Part shown: one piece after another, positions 63,535-64,000 of the stretch
Layout: each line of letters begins with the position of its first letter
Position numbering within the stretch: the stretch's first letter is position 1
Notes under the pieces: generated by a model
Database searches by the model: none
Seen by the model: only the letters and a program-made list of their open reading frames with translations
Told to the model about the DNA's origin: nothing
Translations under genes and position numbers: made by a program
Source of the DNA: Stagnimonas aquatica
GTDB taxonomy: Bacteria > Pseudomonadota > Gammaproteobacteria > Nevskiales > Nevskiaceae
NCBI RefSeq assembly: GCF_003730135.1
Contig: NZ_RJVO01000006.1
Span: 178,615 to 242,614, forward strand
DNA length: 64,000 nt
Direction of reading: 5' to 3'

Positions 63535-64000
63535 TGTCGTTTCTCACCACGTTGTTCAGTGATTTGAGGGTGCTGGGGACTCTGATGAGCTTTGAACTCA
63601 TTGGGGTCTTGGATGCGGATACACGGCAATGCGCGGCTGACGGTGTCTGGGCGGCGGGAGTTGATTCGGCGGATTGAGGAAGAGGGTTGGTCGGTAGCCG
63701 ATGCGGCTCTTGCGGCTTGCATCAGCGAGCGCAGTGCCTGGAAGTGGCTGGCGCGGTTTCGGGCTGAAGGCGATGCGGGTCTTCAGGATCGCAGTAGTCG
63801 CCCCGTGGCGATCCGGCGTCGGCTGTCGATTTCTGATCGGGAGCGGGCCAGCCAGCAGCGGGTGGGGAATCGCTGGCCCGTGGCGCGCATTGCAGACGAA
63901 TTGGGGCTGCCCCGTTCGACACTGGCCCGTGTCCTGGCCCAGCAAGGCCTGGGCCGTCTGCCACCCCTCACGCCACCGCCGCCAGTGGTGCGCTACGAGC
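63535..64000 (+). mobile_element. IS481-family insertion sequence, left part
   Basis: The candidate left inverted repeat starts TGTCGTTTCTCACC at 63535, of the TGT-type seen in IS481 elements. The transposase frame follows. The right end lies beyond the window, so neither inverted repeat pairing nor target duplication can be checked. Confidence 0.7.
63613..64000 (+). CDS. IS481-family transposase, N-terminal part
   Basis: The frame is open from ATG 63613 to the window end (129 residues visible). It has the family opening IHGNARLTVSGRRELI, a helix-turn-helix (WSVADAALAACISERSAWKWLARF), the conserved GLQDRSSRP and a second helix-turn-helix (WPVARIADELGLPRSTLARVL). The DDE domain would lie outside the window. 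Confidence 0.88.
   Translation, partial: MRIHGNARLTVSGRRELIRRIEEEGWSVADAALAACISERSAWKWLARFRAEGDAGLQDRSSRPVAIRRRLSISDRERASQQRVGNRWPVARIADELGLPRSTLARVLAQQGLGRLPPLTPPPPVVRYE

Noticed and set aside
1..64000. CRISPR array, prophage, toxin-antitoxin or restriction system
   Set aside because: No regularly spaced repeats, phage genes, nuclease/methylase pairs or small toxin-antitoxin pairs were seen; the NTF2 immunity-like domain at 9801 is fused to an exported protein and has no toxin neighbour.

Overview
The window is GC-rich, tightly packed chromosomal DNA with many start/stop overlaps. It looks like a gammaproteobacterium. Supporting features are a divergent pilT / yggS pair, rplM-rpsI followed by tRNA-Gln, an msbA-lpxK-(phosphatase)-ycaR-kdsB lipid A/KDO cluster, a Lol ABC transporter, a Zur-type Fur protein and ComEC. 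A wax ester synthase/DGAT-type acyltransferase, a hydroxyacid-oxoacid transhydrogenase, a DUF6351 lipoprotein and an N-acyl-D-amino-acid deacylase-like amidohydrolase would suit a lipid-storing lineage such as the Nevskiales/Solimonadaceae. That placement is inference from gene content only.

Layout. 1-6.2 kb: end of a CorC-type CBS protein, then kdpD-kdpE and a CvrA/NhaP2-type K+/H+ antiporter; kdpFABC is not in view. 6.2-9.6 kb: one large transglutaminase-DUF2126 protein. 9.6-12.4 kb: a REP-like inverted doublet between convergent genes, a cysteine-less thioredoxin-fold protein, a DUF5924 membrane protein and a small lipoprotein. 12.5-15.3 kb: thiolase, a beta-propeller lipoprotein and an NlpC/P60 peptidase. 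15.5-17.5 kb: an OmpA-family porin with a Gly/Ser-rich lipoprotein. 17.6-19.4 kb: an unrecognised 199-residue protein, tRNA-Gln(CTG), rpsI and rplM. 19.4-24.9 kb: three PilT-class ATPases in tandem, then yggS, rpiA and a DUF4399 protein. 24.8-31.9 kb: a hotdog thioesterase, a 210-bp MITE-like element, a transhydrogenase, the KDO/lipid A cluster and a HIT protein.

32-42 kb: a five-PAS histidine kinase, dinB, an M23 peptidase, thrS and gltX, a double T-fold pterin-synthase-like protein, zur and hisI. 42-50.9 kb: a PYROXD2-like oxidoreductase, a Cache-GGDEF cyclase, a monooxygenase-fold membrane protein, a YCII protein, comEC and a sterol-desaturase/esterase operon. 50.9-55.2 kb: a LolD-LolC/E pair and the DUF6351 lipoprotein. 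55.5-64 kb: an AraC regulator, an ArnT-like glycosyltransferase, a second OmpA-family protein, the WS/DGAT acyltransferase, and an amidohydrolase-TetR operon with an IS481-family element starting directly after it and running out of the window.

Themes. Much of the window serves the cell envelope: lipid A, KDO, lipoprotein release, peptidoglycan hydrolases, two OmpA proteins, several lipoproteins and type IV pilus retraction motors. No classical defence system, CRISPR array or prophage was seen. The strongest unexplained signals are an intrinsic terminator hairpin that is also the coding sequence of a lipoprotein signal peptide, a short inverted-repeat element that supplies a neighbour's stop codon, a HisI lacking one zinc-ligand cysteine beside zur, a third PilT/PilU paralogue, and a thioredoxin-fold protein with no redox cysteines.
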